DNA from: an uncultured Bradyrhizobium sp.
GTDB taxonomy: Bacteria > Pseudomonadota > Alphaproteobacteria > Rhizobiales > Xanthobacteraceae
Length of the DNA stretch: 64,000 bases
Assembly (NCBI RefSeq): GCF_936928535.1
Contig: NZ_CAKZHY010000170.1
Location: 1 to 64,000 of the forward strand
Reading direction: 5' to 3'
Below are positions 1-11,365 of this stretch, one piece after another. How positions within the stretch are numbered: the stretch's first letter is position 1; the number at the start of each line of letters is the position of its first letter. The notes under the pieces were generated by a model that worked only from the letters and a program-made list of their open reading frames with translations, was not told the DNA's origin and did no database searches. Position numbers and translations under genes: made by a program.

Positions 1-311
1 GAGTTTGGGCCGTGTCTCAGTCCCAATGTGGCTGATCATCCTCTCAGACCAGCTACTGATCGTCGCCTTGGTAGGCCATTACCCTACCAACTAGCTAATC
101 AGACGCGGGCCGATCTTTCGGCGATAAATCTTTCCCCGTAAGGGCTTATCCGGTATTAGCACAAGTTTCCCTGTGTTGTTCCGAACCAAAAGGTACGTTC
201 CCACGCGTTACTCACCCGTCTGCCGCTGACGTATTGCTACGCCCGCTCGACTTGCATGTGTTAAGCCTGCCGCCAGCGTTCGCTCTGAGCCAGGATCAAA
301 CTCTCAAGTTG
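1..311 (-). rRNA. 16S ribosomal RNA, 5' part (cut by left window edge)
   Basis: Read on the reverse strand, the sequence holds the universal 27F priming site (complement of 285-304), followed by the 5' variable regions and, near position 1, the conserved 338-region side. The mature 5' end is about position 311, judging from the bases that normally precede the 27F site. The V1-V2 sequence, from memory, matches Bradyrhizobium and close relatives. The rest of 16S, the spacer tRNAs, 23S and 5S lie left of the window. Confidence 0.97.
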
Positions 312-540
312 GACTTGAACTTTGAACCGGCTGATCACAACGTTTGACGAGGTCCCACCATTGTCGACCGAAATCGACTTGCTGCCTGCGATTCACATCG
401 CGGACAACGATGGTGTTTCCTTTGAAACGTGTACCGCCGAAGTCTTTCGTCCTCTCTCAGTACTTAAAAGCCGAAGCTCTCAAGTGGTCCGAGAGGCGCA
501 AGGACTCCGCCGTCCACGTTTCTCTTTCTTCATCTTCACT

Positions 541-551
541 TGTCAAACAGC
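541..551 (-). promoter_or_regulatory. boxA-like antitermination site in rrn leader
   Basis: On the reverse strand this reads GCTGTTTGACA, followed by an A/G-rich stretch ending in AAACGTGG. That resembles the boxA-type element (core CTTTGACA) in alphaproteobacterial rRNA leaders. It lies about 230 bases before the 16S 5' end and about 180 bases after the predicted promoter, where the Nus-factor site is expected. The call rests on motif and position only. Confidence 0.5.
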
Positions 552-727
552 CCGGGACCGTGGAGGCCCCAACCTTCCAGAGTGGAAGGGTTCCGACACC
601 CTTACCGACGTCGAATGACTCCAACCGATTGTGTCGGCTGTTGTGTCACTCAACAAGGTGAGGAGCATCAGTGGCGCGTTCGCTCGCCTTGGTCAGTGAC
701 CCGGCGGCGCCGCGCTCAGTGGTTGGG

Positions 728-756
728 GTTATAGGCCCCACCTTCCGGGCTGTCAA
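728..756 (-). promoter_or_regulatory. rrn operon promoter (sigma70-type)
   Basis: On the reverse strand the -35 hexamer TTGACA (complement of 751-756) and the -10 hexamer TATAAC (complement of 728-733) are 17 bases apart, which is nearly ideal. The transcript would start near 720 and have a leader of about 410 bases before 16S. No competing promoter of similar quality was seen between this site and the 16S gene. Confidence 0.75.
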
Positions 757-1320
757 CGCCAATCGTCAACAAATCGTCGCACAGCGGATTGTCGTAAAAA
801 ATCTAGCAATTACAGCTGATTAGAAGAGCGCTGGGCGCGCCATGCGGCGCAGCTCGGTAAAAAATCTGAAAAAAAGTTTGGGCCCAAGCGGGCTCCTGAG
901 GGGCTCGGAAGGGGCTCCCGGGGGGCGCCGGAAGCGGCTTCGGGCGCCCTTCGACCCAAGGCCCCCGCGCCGGGCTGTTCAGGAAACTTTTTCGATGCCG
1001 GGTGCCGTACTAGAGCCACAATCCCGCGGCGTTCTGGTATGACACAAGCTTGAATCGCCGGGATGCCAGTGGGGGCTGCCGGCGATGTTCATGGGGTTCA
1101 GAGAAGGCGATCTGACGATGACGCGGCCTTCTTCGGACATTCGAAAGACATCGAGAGATCTTCACCTGCCTAGCTGTTCGTAATTTCGGCCGGGCCTCAT
1201 CCGGGGCCTTCTGAGTGCGAGCGCCTGTGCGATAAGGCTTTTGCCGCGATGCCCCTGCAAGAGGGCAACCGGGGAAAGTTCGAAGCGAAGGTTTTCGGGT
1301 CGTTGATTGGGGGACTTGGG
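757..1320. other. Intergenic region between rrn promoter and M23 gene
   Basis: No convincing gene is seen. The short frames here have no recognisable product. The region holds an 11-base direct repeat (GTAAAAAATCT at about 794 and 857) and a very G+C-rich tract. Within that tract, bases 923-935 and 937-949 form a near-perfect hairpin with one mismatch. The promoter of the downstream M23 peptidase gene should lie here, but I could not pick it out. An in-frame ATG at 1249 could extend that gene upstream. Confidence 0.4.
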
Positions 1321-3384
1321 TTGAACCAGAGGACGTCACGCGGCGCTTACGGGCGTGAGACCGGGATCATCGATCTCGGCCACGAGCCGCCGCTGTCCGT
1401 CGATGGTTCCGAAGCCGCCGTCATCGATCGCCGCAGAGTCTCGGTGCAATGGTTCAGCGGCACAATTCTGACCGGACTGTGCGGCGCAGCCCTGATCGGC
1501 GGCGCCGTTTTCGCATCTCTCGACGGCGAAATGACCTTCGCCAAGGTTCCTGAGCGGGTCGAAGGCGCGCTGCGCGGCGCATTCGGCGCTGGCGATCGCA
1601 CCGCGACGCTGCACAAGAGCGATCGCCTGCCGCCGCCCAGCGACTCGACCGCCTCGCGCAACATCGTCCGCGTCTCGACGGTCGCCCGCGTCGGCAACCG
1701 CGACGTGATGCGGGTGCGCCCCTTCATCCGGATCGCCGGCAATCTGTCGATGACGACGAGCGATCTGTCGGCGAAGATTCCGCCGTTCAACGCGCAGCGC
1801 ATGCTCACCGACGTCGGCTCCGATCCGAAGACCGCGACCGACGATCCGAACAATCCTGAAGCCGTCGAGCCCGACGCCGAGGTCTCCTTCGTCACCAAGG
1901 ACCTCTCGCCGGTGCTGCCGAAGGCCAAGATTTCCGCCGTGGTGGCGCTCGACGACATCCTGATGCGGGTGCGCGATGCCGCCAATTGGCGCGGCAATGG
2001 CGGGGTGCGCTATGCCTCGCTCGCCAACGCGACCGCCGACGTCTCCGGCGCGGCCGGCGCATCCGACATGAAGATGGCCTACGCCACCGAAGCCTCGTCG
2101 TCCGATCCCTATGCCGGTTTCGAAACGCGCGTGGTGCCGGAGAACGTGACGCTGCTGCCGAAGACCAAGGAGCAGATCACCGGCGGCAATCCCAACGGCG
2201 AACGCGTCCATGTCGTCAAGAAGGGCGACAGCATCGGCTCGGTGCTGCGCGATCTCGGCGCCAAGGCCGAGGAGATCAAGGCGATCGCTGCAACGCTCGG
2301 CCCCCGCGGGCGCGACGGCGGCCTGAAGGAAGGCGAAAAGCTTCGCATCCTGATGGCGCCCGCAAGCCCCGGCGCAAGGCTGCAGCCCTACCGCGTCGTC
2401 GTCGCCAACGACACCGTGGTCGAGGCGATCGCGGCCCTGTCGGATCTCGGCAAATACGTCGCGGTCGACGTCTCCAGCATGAACACCGTCGCCGACGCCA
2501 CGGCCAACGCCAACAGCGAAGACGATGACGACGATGACGGCAGCGGCGTGCGGCTCTACCAGAGCATCTACGAGACGGCGATGCGCAACAAAGTGCCGAT
2601 GCCGGTCATCGACGACATGATCAAGATCTACTCCTACGACGTCGACTTCCAGCGCAAGGTCGCGCCGGGCGACTCGTTCGACGTGTTCTACGCCGGCGAA
2701 GACGAGGGCTCGAACGCGGCCGACAAGAGCGAAGTGCTGTTCGCCTCGCTCACCGTCGGCGGCGAAACCAAGAAATATTATCGCTATCAGAGCCCCGATG
2801 ACGGTGTCGTCGACTACTACGACGAGACCGGCAAGAGCGCGAAGAAGTTTCTGGTCCGCAAGCCCGTCAACACCGCCATCATGCGCTCCGGCTTCGGCGG
2901 CCGCCGCCATCCGATCCTCGGCTACGTGAAGATGCACACCGGCGTCGACTGGGCCACCGCCTACGGCACGCCGATCTTCGCCGCCGGCAACGGCGTGATC
3001 GAAAAGGCCCAGCTCGAAGGCGGCTACGGCAAATACGTCCGCATCAAGCACAACAACGGCTACGAGACCGCCTACGGCCACATGTCGGCCTTCGCCAAGG
3101 GCATGGAGCCCGGCAAGAAGGTGCGGCAGGGCCAGGTCATCGGCTTCGTCGGCTCGACCGGCCAGTCGACTGGCCCGCACGTGCACTACGAAATCCTCGT
3201 CAACGGCCGCTTCGTCGACCCGATGCGCGTGAAACTGCCGCGCGGCCGTTCGCTCGAGGGACCGATGCTCGCCGGCTTCGAGAAGGAACGCGACCGCCTC
3301 GACGCCATGATGAGCGGCCGGGCCGGCGCGATTGCGCGGATGTCGGATGCGACGGGTGGACCGTTGCAGGTCAGCAACCGCTGA
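1321..3384 (+). CDS. M23 family metallopeptidase (membrane-anchored murein endopeptidase)
   Basis: Predicted inner-membrane-anchored peptidoglycan endopeptidase acting in the periplasm. A cytoplasmic tail of about 43 residues is followed by a membrane segment (about 44-67), a long linker with a LysM/OapA-like part (HVVKKGDSIGSVLRDLG) and an acidic run (EDDDDDDG). The C-terminal M23 domain carries zinc-site motifs HTGVD (H539, D543) and HVH (H620, H622). LytM factors of this type cleave stem-peptide cross-links during growth and division. I chose the TTG at 1321 because GGGGGA lies just upstream; an ATG at 1249 in the same frame (711 aa) has no clear ribosome site. The gene is convergent with clpB. 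Product is about 687 aa. Confidence 0.9.
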   Translation: MNQRTSRGAYGRETGIIDLGHEPPLSVDGSEAAVIDRRRVSVQWFSGTILTGLCGAALIGGAVFASLDGEMTFAKVPERVEGALRGAFGAGDRTATLHKSDRLPPPSDSTASRNIVRVSTVARVGNRDVMRVRPFIRIAGNLSMTTSDLSAKIPPFNAQRMLTDVGSDPKTATDDPNNPEAVEPDAEVSFVTKDLSPVLPKAKISAVVALDDILMRVRDAANWRGNGGVRYASLANATADVSGAAGASDMKMAYATEASSSDPYAGFETRVVPENVTLLPKTKEQITGGNPNGERVHVVKKGDSIGSVLRDLGAKAEEIKAIAATLGPRGRDGGLKEGEKLRILMAPASPGARLQPYRVVVANDTVVEAIAALSDLGKYVAVDVSSMNTVADATANANSEDDDDDDGSGVRLYQSIYETAMRNKVPMPVIDDMIKIYSYDVDFQRKVAPGDSFDVFYAGEDEGSNAADKSEVLFASLTVGGETKKYYRYQSPDDGVVDYYDETGKSAKKFLVRKPVNTAIMRSGFGGRRHPILGYVKMHTGVDWATAYGTPIFAAGNGVIEKAQLEGGYGKYVRIKHNNGYETAYGHMSAFAKGMEPGKKVRQGQVIGFVGSTGQSTGPHVHYEILVNGRFVDPMRVKLPRGRSLEGPMLAGFEKERDRLDAMMSGRAGAIARMSDATGGPLQVSNR

Positions 3385-3410
3385 TTTTTCGGATTAGACG
3401 TCAAAAGAAA

Positions 3411-3440
3411 CGCCCCGGAGAGGACAATCTCTCCGGGGCG
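3411..3440. terminator. Bidirectional rho-independent terminator between M23 gene and clpB
   Basis: A perfect 12-base G+C-rich stem (3411-3422 with 3429-3440) and a 6-base loop lie between the convergent stop codons. T-rich sequence follows on the right, and an A-rich stretch (AAAAGAAA) precedes on the left, giving U tracts on both transcripts. Confidence 0.85.
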
Positions 3441-3468
3441 CTTTCATTTTGGGATGAACGCCGTTCGC

Positions 3469-6108
<2,640 letters not shown>

Positions 6109-6189
6109 GGTCTTTTCTGTCCCTCGGCCTGCCCTCGGGGCCCTCTAAGGCACCCCAAACGGCATCTTCATTGGGTTTCCGCCTGATGC

Positions 6190-6205
6190 GTTGACGTTCC
6201 TCAAC
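6190..6205. promoter_or_regulatory. FixK/FNR-like palindrome (candidate operator)
   Basis: GTTGA-N6-TCAAC is a perfect palindrome matching the FNR/FixK2 consensus TTGA-N6-TCAA. It lies between divergent clpB (82 bases before its ATG) and the MOSC gene (about 147 bases before its ATG). About one chance match to the eight fixed bases is expected in 64 kb, so this is only a candidate for oxygen-responsive control. Confidence 0.25.
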
Positions 6206-6351
6206 CAGCAGGCGGTCGTTATCAGCCGACGCTGGCGCCGACCTGACCCAGATGTGGGAAGCATGGCTTCGGATCGGAAGAGGCGCGTTCACAATTTCGT
6301 GCGCGGATCAGCCGGCTTGGCGGGTGCAGGTCGAATCCCCTAAGTAGGCCC

Positions 6352-7155
6352 ATGAACTTCAGCTCAGAGCAGGTCGGCCAGACCGCCGAAATCACCGGCC
6401 TTTACCGCTACCCGATCAAGGGCCTGACGCCGGAGGCCCTGCTCCGGGTGCCCTTGCGGTCAGGCCAGACCCTGCCCGCCGACCGCCGCTACGCCATCGA
6501 GAACGGACCCAGCGGGTTCGACCCGGAGGCGCCCGAGTGGAAGCCGAAAATCCAGTTCCTGATGCTGGCGCGCAATGAGCGGCTGGCCTCCCTCGACAGC
6601 CGTTTCGAGGACACGACCAATCGCCTGACCATCCGCAAGGACGGCCAGATCGTCGCCAGCGGCGATCTCGAGACGGCAGCAGGGCGCGCCGCGATCGAGA
6701 ACTACTTCACCGAGAACTTCCAGGTGGAGCTGAAGGGCCCGCCAAAGGTGCTGTCCGGCCGGGACCACAGCTTCTCCGATGTCGCGCGCAAGGTCGTGTC
6801 CATCATCAATCTCAACAGCGTCCACGCCATCGAGACCATGCTCGGCGGCGTTACCGTCAATCCGCTGCGCTTTCGCGCCAATCTCTACGTCAAGGGCTGG
6901 CCGGCCTGGTCCGAGCTCGACCTTGTCGGCCAGACGCTGGCGATCGGGCAGGCCCGGCTGAAGGTGGTCAAGCGCATCGTCCGCTGTCCGGCCACCAATG
7001 TGGACCCGGTCACGGCGCAGCGCGATCTCGAGATACCGCCGACGCTCTCGCGCCATCTCGGCCACATGGATTGCGGCATCTATGCCGAGGTGATCGCCGA
7101 CGGCGAGATCGGCGTGGGTGATACGATTGCGGTGGAGCAGCCGAGACTGGTTTGA
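6352..7155 (+). CDS. MOSC domain-containing protein
   Basis: 267 aa. The N-terminal half (GLYRYPIKGLTPEAL, about 16-30) is the MOSC N-terminal beta-barrel domain. The C-terminal half is the MOSC domain, with the conserved cysteine region RCPATNVDP and the closing CGIYAEVIADGEIGVGD. MOSC proteins relate to the C-terminus of molybdenum-cofactor sulfurase and to mARC-type reductases and are thought to carry sulfur or molybdenum cofactor. No 2Fe-2S ferredoxin domain is attached, so this is the short form. The substrate is unknown. It is divergent from clpB. Confidence 0.85.
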   Translation: MNFSSEQVGQTAEITGLYRYPIKGLTPEALLRVPLRSGQTLPADRRYAIENGPSGFDPEAPEWKPKIQFLMLARNERLASLDSRFEDTTNRLTIRKDGQIVASGDLETAAGRAAIENYFTENFQVELKGPPKVLSGRDHSFSDVARKVVSIINLNSVHAIETMLGGVTVNPLRFRANLYVKGWPAWSELDLVGQTLAIGQARLKVVKRIVRCPATNVDPVTAQRDLEIPPTLSRHLGHMDCGIYAEVIADGEIGVGDTIAVEQPRLV

Positions 7156-7178
7156 GCCCACGCCGGCTCAACACACTC

Positions 7179-7296
7179 CGTCATTGCGAGCGCAGCGAAG
7201 CAATCCAGGAATGCATCCGCGGAGACAGTCTGGATTGCTTCGTCGCACCAGCGCAAAATTGCCTAGCAATTTTGTCGCGGGCTCCTCGCAATGACG
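7179..7296. repeat. Interspersed palindromic repeat, family A (complete copy)
   Basis: A composite palindrome bounded by CGTCATTGCGAG and its inverse CTCGCAATGACG. Inside is an 11-base inverted pair (GAAGCAATCCA at 7197-7207 with TGGATTGCTTC at 7231-7241) and a second one (AAAATTGC / GCAATTTT, 7255-7273). A related half-element ends at 23899. It lies between convergent genes. The type resembles intergenic palindromes common in Bradyrhizobium genomes. Confidence 0.8.
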
Positions 7297-7307
7297 AGGC
7301 AGTGACT

Positions 7308-7949
7308 TCAATTCGGCATCACATACGCATAGATCCGGCCGCGCGAGATCGGGGCTTCGCGAACGCGGTTGCCGTTGTTGCCGGAGATCATGATCGGATT
7401 GCCCTGCGCATCGATGCCGGTGATGATGCCGACATGACCGCCGCGACCGCCGCGCGACATCACGGCGATGGCGCCGACCTGCGGGCCGGAGACGCGCGTG
7501 CCGTAGTGCGCGAACGAATTCGCCATATCCGAGCCGGTGCCGTGATGTCCGGTTTTTTCAAGCACCATGTTCATGAAACGCGCGCACCACAGGCTGCCGC
7601 GCCCCGTGGGGTTGCCGCCGAGATAGCGCCGCGCCTCGGACACGAGACCCGATCCGCCACCGAAACCACCGCTCATGCCCGCGCCGGCATTCGTGTTCGG
7701 ATCATAGCTGGCCTGCGTGTTGGCAAATTGGCTCGCCTGCAACTGCTCCGCGCTGCGCTCGAAGCGCGAGATGCGGGCATGATGGCGATAGCGATGATGT
7801 CGGGCGTGATGCACGTAAGCGTGCCGTTCAGCGCTGTGACGATGATGTGGCCGCGCTGAGGCCGGAGAAACGAACGCAGCAACCGCTGCAAGAACAATCG
7901 CCAGCGCGACAACACAACGCGACAGGCGAGACGCAAACAACTCAACCAT
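7308..7949 (-). CDS. Secreted CHAP/NlpC-like (TIGR02594-type) cell-wall amidase
   Basis: 213 aa. A hydrophobic signal peptide (about 8-32, ending near ASA) is followed by a His-rich low-complexity stretch with repeated HHR/RHH. The C-terminal cysteine-peptidase-like domain starts with SEARRYLGGNPTGRGSLWCARFMN. Cys in LWCARF, His in GGHVGII and the polar ISGNNGNRV form the expected Cys-His-polar triad. GAGGA lies just before the ATG. Related proteins are predicted peptidoglycan amidases or endopeptidases in the periplasm. The His-rich linker could bind metal; that is inference. Confidence 0.75.
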   Translation of the reverse strand: MVELFASRLSRCVVALAIVLAAVAAFVSPASARPHHRHSAERHAYVHHARHHRYRHHARISRFERSAEQLQASQFANTQASYDPNTNAGAGMSGGFGGGSGLVSEARRYLGGNPTGRGSLWCARFMNMVLEKTGHHGTGSDMANSFAHYGTRVSGPQVGAIAVMSRGGRGGHVGIITGIDAQGNPIMISGNNGNRVREAPISRGRIYAYVMPN

Positions 7950-8165
7950 TCTTCATCCTCGTTGACACCCCCACTTCTCAAGTCGGCCCGTGCGATGGCC
8001 AACATCGATGAGGCCGTTAAGCCGTCCGATGTGGCGAGAAAAAGACGCAGGTCCTGCGAATAGCTGCGATGATTTTGCGGCAATGCTCAGATGGAGCTGC
8101 CTTATTGCGGACATCTGCATTAACTGCGATCCTGAAGCAGCGGCTTGAAGAGAGGGAAACGGTTA

Positions 8166-9029
8166 ATGCCCCACGCCACGACCAGGGATGACGTCCGCAT
8201 CTATTTCGAGGAAGCGGGTCAGGGAACGCCGATCATTTTTCTTCACGAATTCGCGGCCGACTACACCAATTGGGAGCCGCAGATGCGCTACTTCTCGCGC
8301 GGCCACCGTTGCATCACCTATTCCGCACGCGGCTACACGCCGTCCGACGTGCCTGACGGCGAGGTCTACGGCTTCGAGCATTTCTACACCGACGCGCTCG
8401 CGGTGCTCGATCATCTCGGAATCGAACGCGCGCATCTCGTCGGTCTGTCGATGGGCGCGTACTCGTCGCTCCAGATCGGATTGAACGCGCCGCAGCGCGC
8501 GCTGTCGATGACGCTCGCCGGCGTCGGCTCGGGCTCGGAGCTCGAAAATTTAGAGGCCTGGAGCAAGCAGTGCCGCGCCAATGCCGAGCAATTCGAGACC
8601 TTGGGTTCGAGTGAAGTCGCCAAGGTCACGCGCGAGGCGCCGAGCCGGATTCCCTTCCTGGTGAAAGACCCGCGCGGGCATGCCGATTTCTATGCCGCAC
8701 TGGCGCGGCACGATTCCAAGGGGTCGGCGAACACGATGCGCGGCTTCCAGGGCGGCCGGCCCTCGATCTACACGCTGACGGAAGCGATCAGGAACACGGC
8801 AACGCCGGCGCTGATCATCTGCGGCGATGAGGATGACCCGTGCATCGGAGCGAGCCTGTTCCTGAAGAAGCATCTGCCCGCCGCGGGCCTTGCGATGTTT
8901 CCAAAGTCCGGCCACGTGCTCAATCTCGAGGAGCCCACGCTGTTCAACGAGAGCGTGGAGCGGTTCGTGACGCTGGTGGAAGCGGGGCGGTGGCCGGTGC
9001 GTGATCCAAGGTCCGTGGCTCATGGCTAG
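8166..9029 (+). CDS. Alpha/beta fold hydrolase
   Basis: 287 aa from the ATG at 8166, which has GAGAGGGA about 9 bases upstream. A frame extension to a TTG at 8145 is less likely. The fold shows an oxyanion region (FLHEF), nucleophile elbow GLSMG, acid in CGDEDDPC and histidine in KSGHVLNLEEP. This set fits esterases, haloperoxidase-like and C-C hydrolases. The sequence does not fix the substrate. The gene stands alone, convergent with metW across a palindromic repeat. Confidence 0.85.
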   Translation: MPHATTRDDVRIYFEEAGQGTPIIFLHEFAADYTNWEPQMRYFSRGHRCITYSARGYTPSDVPDGEVYGFEHFYTDALAVLDHLGIERAHLVGLSMGAYSSLQIGLNAPQRALSMTLAGVGSGSELENLEAWSKQCRANAEQFETLGSSEVAKVTREAPSRIPFLVKDPRGHADFYAALARHDSKGSANTMRGFQGGRPSIYTLTEAIRNTATPALIICGDEDDPCIGASLFLKKHLPAAGLAMFPKSGHVLNLEEPTLFNESVERFVTLVEAGRWPVRDPRSVAHG

Positions 9030-9107
9030 TCGTTCCGGGGCGCTCGAAGAGCGAACCCGGAACCTCGAGATTCCGGGTTCGATGCTTTGCGTCGCCCCGG
9101 AATGACG
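9030..9107. repeat. Interspersed palindromic repeat, family B (copy 1)
   Basis: A hyphenated palindrome with TTCCGGGGCG and CGCCCCGGAA-type outer arms and a central GAACCCGGAA / TTCCGGGTTC pair around CTCGAGA. A second, nearly identical copy in the same orientation lies at 41247-41326. It fills the gap between two convergent stop codons and may act as a terminator for both genes. Confidence 0.8.
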
Positions 9108-9116
9108 CCTACGGCG

Positions 9117-9779
9117 TCACTTCCCCTGCCCGCGGCTGAGCAGAAACACGCCCTGCTCGCCGAACAGATTCCACACCCACCATGGCAGGCGCAGCCGTAA
9201 GGGACGGCCGTAGAGATCGAGCGCTTCGGCGCGCTCCATCTTGACGTGGATCTCGTCGCAGAGCTCGACGAAGTCCTTGATGGTGCAGAAATGGATGTTG
9301 GCGGTGTCGTACCAACTTGCCGGCAGATTCTCCGTACGCGGCATGTGACCGCCGACCAGGAGCTGCAGCCGCATCCGCCAGAATCCGAAATTGGGGAACG
9401 AGACGATGGCGCGGCGGCCGATGCGCAGGAGATTTTCCAGCACGACCTTTGGCTGGCGCGTCGCCTGCAGCGTCTGCGACAGGATCACGTAGTCGAAGGC
9501 ATCGTCTGGATAATTCACGAGGTCGGTATCGGCATCGCCCTGCACCACAGCGAGGCCCTTGGCGACGCAGCGATTGACGCCCTCGCGCGACAGCTCGATG
9601 CCGCGGCCGTCGATGCCGCGGGTCTCCAGCAGCTGAAGCAAATCGCCCTCGCCGCAGCCGACGTCGAGCACCTTCGAGCCCGGCTTGACCATCTCGGCGA
9701 CCAGCAGATGGTCGGCGCGAAACGGGCCGGATTGCTCTGAGGCAAGGCCGTTGAGCGGCAGCACTTCCTGTACAGACAT
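9117..9779 (-). CDS. metW: Methionine biosynthesis protein MetW
   Basis: 220-aa SAM-dependent methyltransferase-fold protein. Motif I is VLDVGCGEGDLLQLLE; the family signature SFPNFGFWRMRLQLL and the C-terminal region around NLFGEQGVFLLSR are present. MetW works with MetX in homoserine acetylation in bacteria that pair the two genes. It follows metX with 2 bases between, so the two are co-transcribed and translationally linked under the SAM-II riboswitch. Confidence 0.96.
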   Translation of the reverse strand: MSVQEVLPLNGLASEQSGPFRADHLLVAEMVKPGSKVLDVGCGEGDLLQLLETRGIDGRGIELSREGVNRCVAKGLAVVQGDADTDLVNYPDDAFDYVILSQTLQATRQPKVVLENLLRIGRRAIVSFPNFGFWRMRLQLLVGGHMPRTENLPASWYDTANIHFCTIKDFVELCDEIHVKMERAEALDLYGRPLRLRLPWWVWNLFGEQGVFLLSRGQGK

Positions 9780-9781
9780 CG

Positions 9782-10999
9782 CTAGCCGTCCTTAGCCGTG
9801 AGCCCGCGCGCCTTGCCTGCCGACTGCAGGAAGGCGCGGGAGATGTCGAAGAACTCGGGCACGTCGAGCAGGAAGGCGTCATGGCCGCGATCGGTCTCGA
9901 TCTCGGCGAAAGACACCCGCGCGCTCGACGCGTTCAGCGCGTGCACCAGCGCGCGCGATTCCGAGGTGGGAAATAGCCAGTCGCTGGTGAAGGAGACCAC
10001 GCAGAACCGCGTCTCGATCCCGGCGAACGCTTTCGCCAGCACGCCGTCGTGGTCACCGGCGATGTCGAAATAGTCCATCGCGCGGGTCAGATAGAGATAG
10101 GAGTTGGCGTCGAAACGCTCGACGAAGGACGAGCCCTGGTAGCGCAGATAGGACTCGACCTGGAAGTCGGCGTCGAACGAGAAGGTCGGCAGCTCGCGGT
10201 CCTGCATGCGACGACCGAACTTGCGATGCAGCGCCGCGTCCGACAGGTAAGTGATGTGCGCGGCCATGCGTGCGACCGCGAGGCCGCGATGCGGATGGAT
10301 GCCCTGATCGGCATAGGCGCCGTTGTGCCAGTCGGGATCGGCCATCACGGCCTGGCGGCCGAGCTCGTGGAAGGCGATGTTCTGCGCCGAGTGCCGCGTC
10401 GCGCAGGCGATCGCGAGCGCGGAGTAGACGCGCGCAGGGTACGCCGCGGTCCATTGCAGCACCTGCATGCCGCCCATCGAGCCGCCGACGACGGCGAACA
10501 GCGTGTCGATGCCGAGGCGGTCGATCAGCATCGCCTGCGCGCGCACCATGTCGGGGATGGTGATGACGGGGAAATCCAGCCCCCACACCTTGCCGGTGGC
10601 GGGATTGATCGAGGCAGGCCCGGTCGAGCCCATGCAGCCGCCGATCACGTTGGAGCAGATGATGAAGTACCTGGTGGGGTCGAGCGGCCGGCCGGGACCG
10701 ACCAGCGTCTCCCACCAGCCGGGCTTGCCGGTGACGGGGTGCACATTGGCGACGTGCTGATCGCCGGTCAGCGCATGGCAGATCAGCACCGCGTTGGAGC
10801 GATCGGCATTGAGCTCGCCATAGGTCTTGTAGGCGATCTGGAACGGGGTGAGATCGACGCCGCAATCGAGCCGCAACGGCTGATCGGCGCCGAACAGCGC
10901 GACCTCCGAGCTCGGATGATCGACCTCATGCGACCGATCGTCGGCACTGATCGCAGGACTTGGGATCGTAGGACTTGGGACAGACTTGACGCCAACCAT
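9782..10999 (-). CDS. metX: Homoserine O-acetyltransferase MetX
   Basis: 405 aa. Transfers acetyl from acetyl-CoA to homoserine in the first committed step of methionine synthesis. Alpha/beta hydrolase fold with nucleophile S174 in GGSMGGMQ and catalytic His in [18 protein letters not shown] and GGCMGSTGP are MetX-family blocks. The first ~30 residues are a variable extension, so a later start is possible. A SAM-II riboswitch and an intrinsic terminator precede it, so high SAM should cut expression of metX and metW. Confidence 0.97.
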   Translation of the reverse strand: MVGVKSVPSPTIPSPAISADDRSHEVDHPSSEVALFGADQPLRLDCGVDLTPFQIAYKTYGELNADRSNAVLICHALTGDQHVANVHPVTGKPGWWETLVGPGRPLDPTRYFIICSNVIGGCMGSTGPASINPATGKVWGLDFPVITIPDMVRAQAMLIDRLGIDTLFAVVGGSMGGMQVLQWTAAYPARVYSALAIACATRHSAQNIAFHELGRQAVMADPDWHNGAYADQGIHPHRGLAVARMAAHITYLSDAALHRKFGRRMQDRELPTFSFDADFQVESYLRYQGSSFVERFDANSYLYLTRAMDYFDIAGDHDGVLAKAFAGIETRFCVVSFTSDWLFPTSESRALVHALNASSARVSFAEIETDRGHDAFLLDVPEFFDISRAFLQSAGKARGLTAKDG

Positions 11000-11058
11000 C
11001 TCTGACCATCGACCTCGTTTGCGATCGGACTTCAGATCGCGACTGACATCAGGCCATG

Positions 11059-11091
11059 AAAAACCCGGCCTGAACGATAGGTTCGGCCGGG
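11059..11091 (-). terminator. Intrinsic terminator (attenuator) between SAM-II aptamer and metX
   Basis: On the reverse strand a G+C-rich hairpin (CCCGGCC/GGCCGGG core at 11064-11070 and 11085-11091, extended by GAAC/GTTC with one bulge) is followed at once by five U residues (complement of 11059-11063). It sits about 19 bases after the SAM-II aptamer and about 60 bases before the metX ATG. This suggests transcriptional rather than only translational control. Confidence 0.7.
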
Positions 11092-11109
11092 ATCGGAAGC
11101 GTCCCCGGC

Positions 11110-11166
11110 CTGTTTAGCGAGTTTTTTAACGTGGCTGCAAGCCGGCCGGCTCAAATGACCACGGAA
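11110..11166 (-). promoter_or_regulatory. SAM-II riboswitch (metA motif) controlling metX-metW
   Basis: On the reverse strand the aptamer has the P1 pair CGTGG...CCACG, the conserved TCATTTGAGCCGGCCGGCTT core with GCAGCCACG, and the A-rich strand TTAAAAAACTCGCTAAACAG that forms the H-type pseudoknot. These are the known SAM-II hallmarks. SAM-II is typical of alphaproteobacterial met genes. It lies about 110 bases upstream of metX in the right orientation, with a terminator between. Confidence 0.93.
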
Positions 11167-11365
11167 CAGGCAAAAACCTACTGGCTTGGGCCGATTTCGT
11201 CAAGTCGCGGTCCGGATTAGCCAAAATCGTCTCTCACCCGGCAGCCTTGCGGGGCGTCATTTCTCTTTGCTTTCGCCGTCCCGACTGCCTAATCAGGACG
11301 TTGACCGCAGCGGATCCGGCCTGCCCGTTCCGCATTGGAATGCCTCTCAACAGCTCCAGTCAGAT

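Noticed and set aside
322-734. Short forward frames over the rrn leader
   Set aside because: They lie in the rRNA leader and promoter, have no good ribosome site and no similarity that I recognise.
1336-3186. 616-aa open frame on the reverse strand under the M23 gene
   Set aside because: It lies wholly opposite a clear gene, and its residue content (rich in Ala, Val, Asp, His) is typical of antisense frames in high-GC DNA.
6109-6300. Heat-shock (RpoH) promoter for clpB
   Set aside because: CCCAAT and TTGAGG-like elements exist but the spacing (about 23) is wrong.
6320-6345. tRNA T-arm-like bases (GGTCGAATCCCC) before the MOSC gene
   Set aside because: No acceptor, D or anticodon arm could be built around it.
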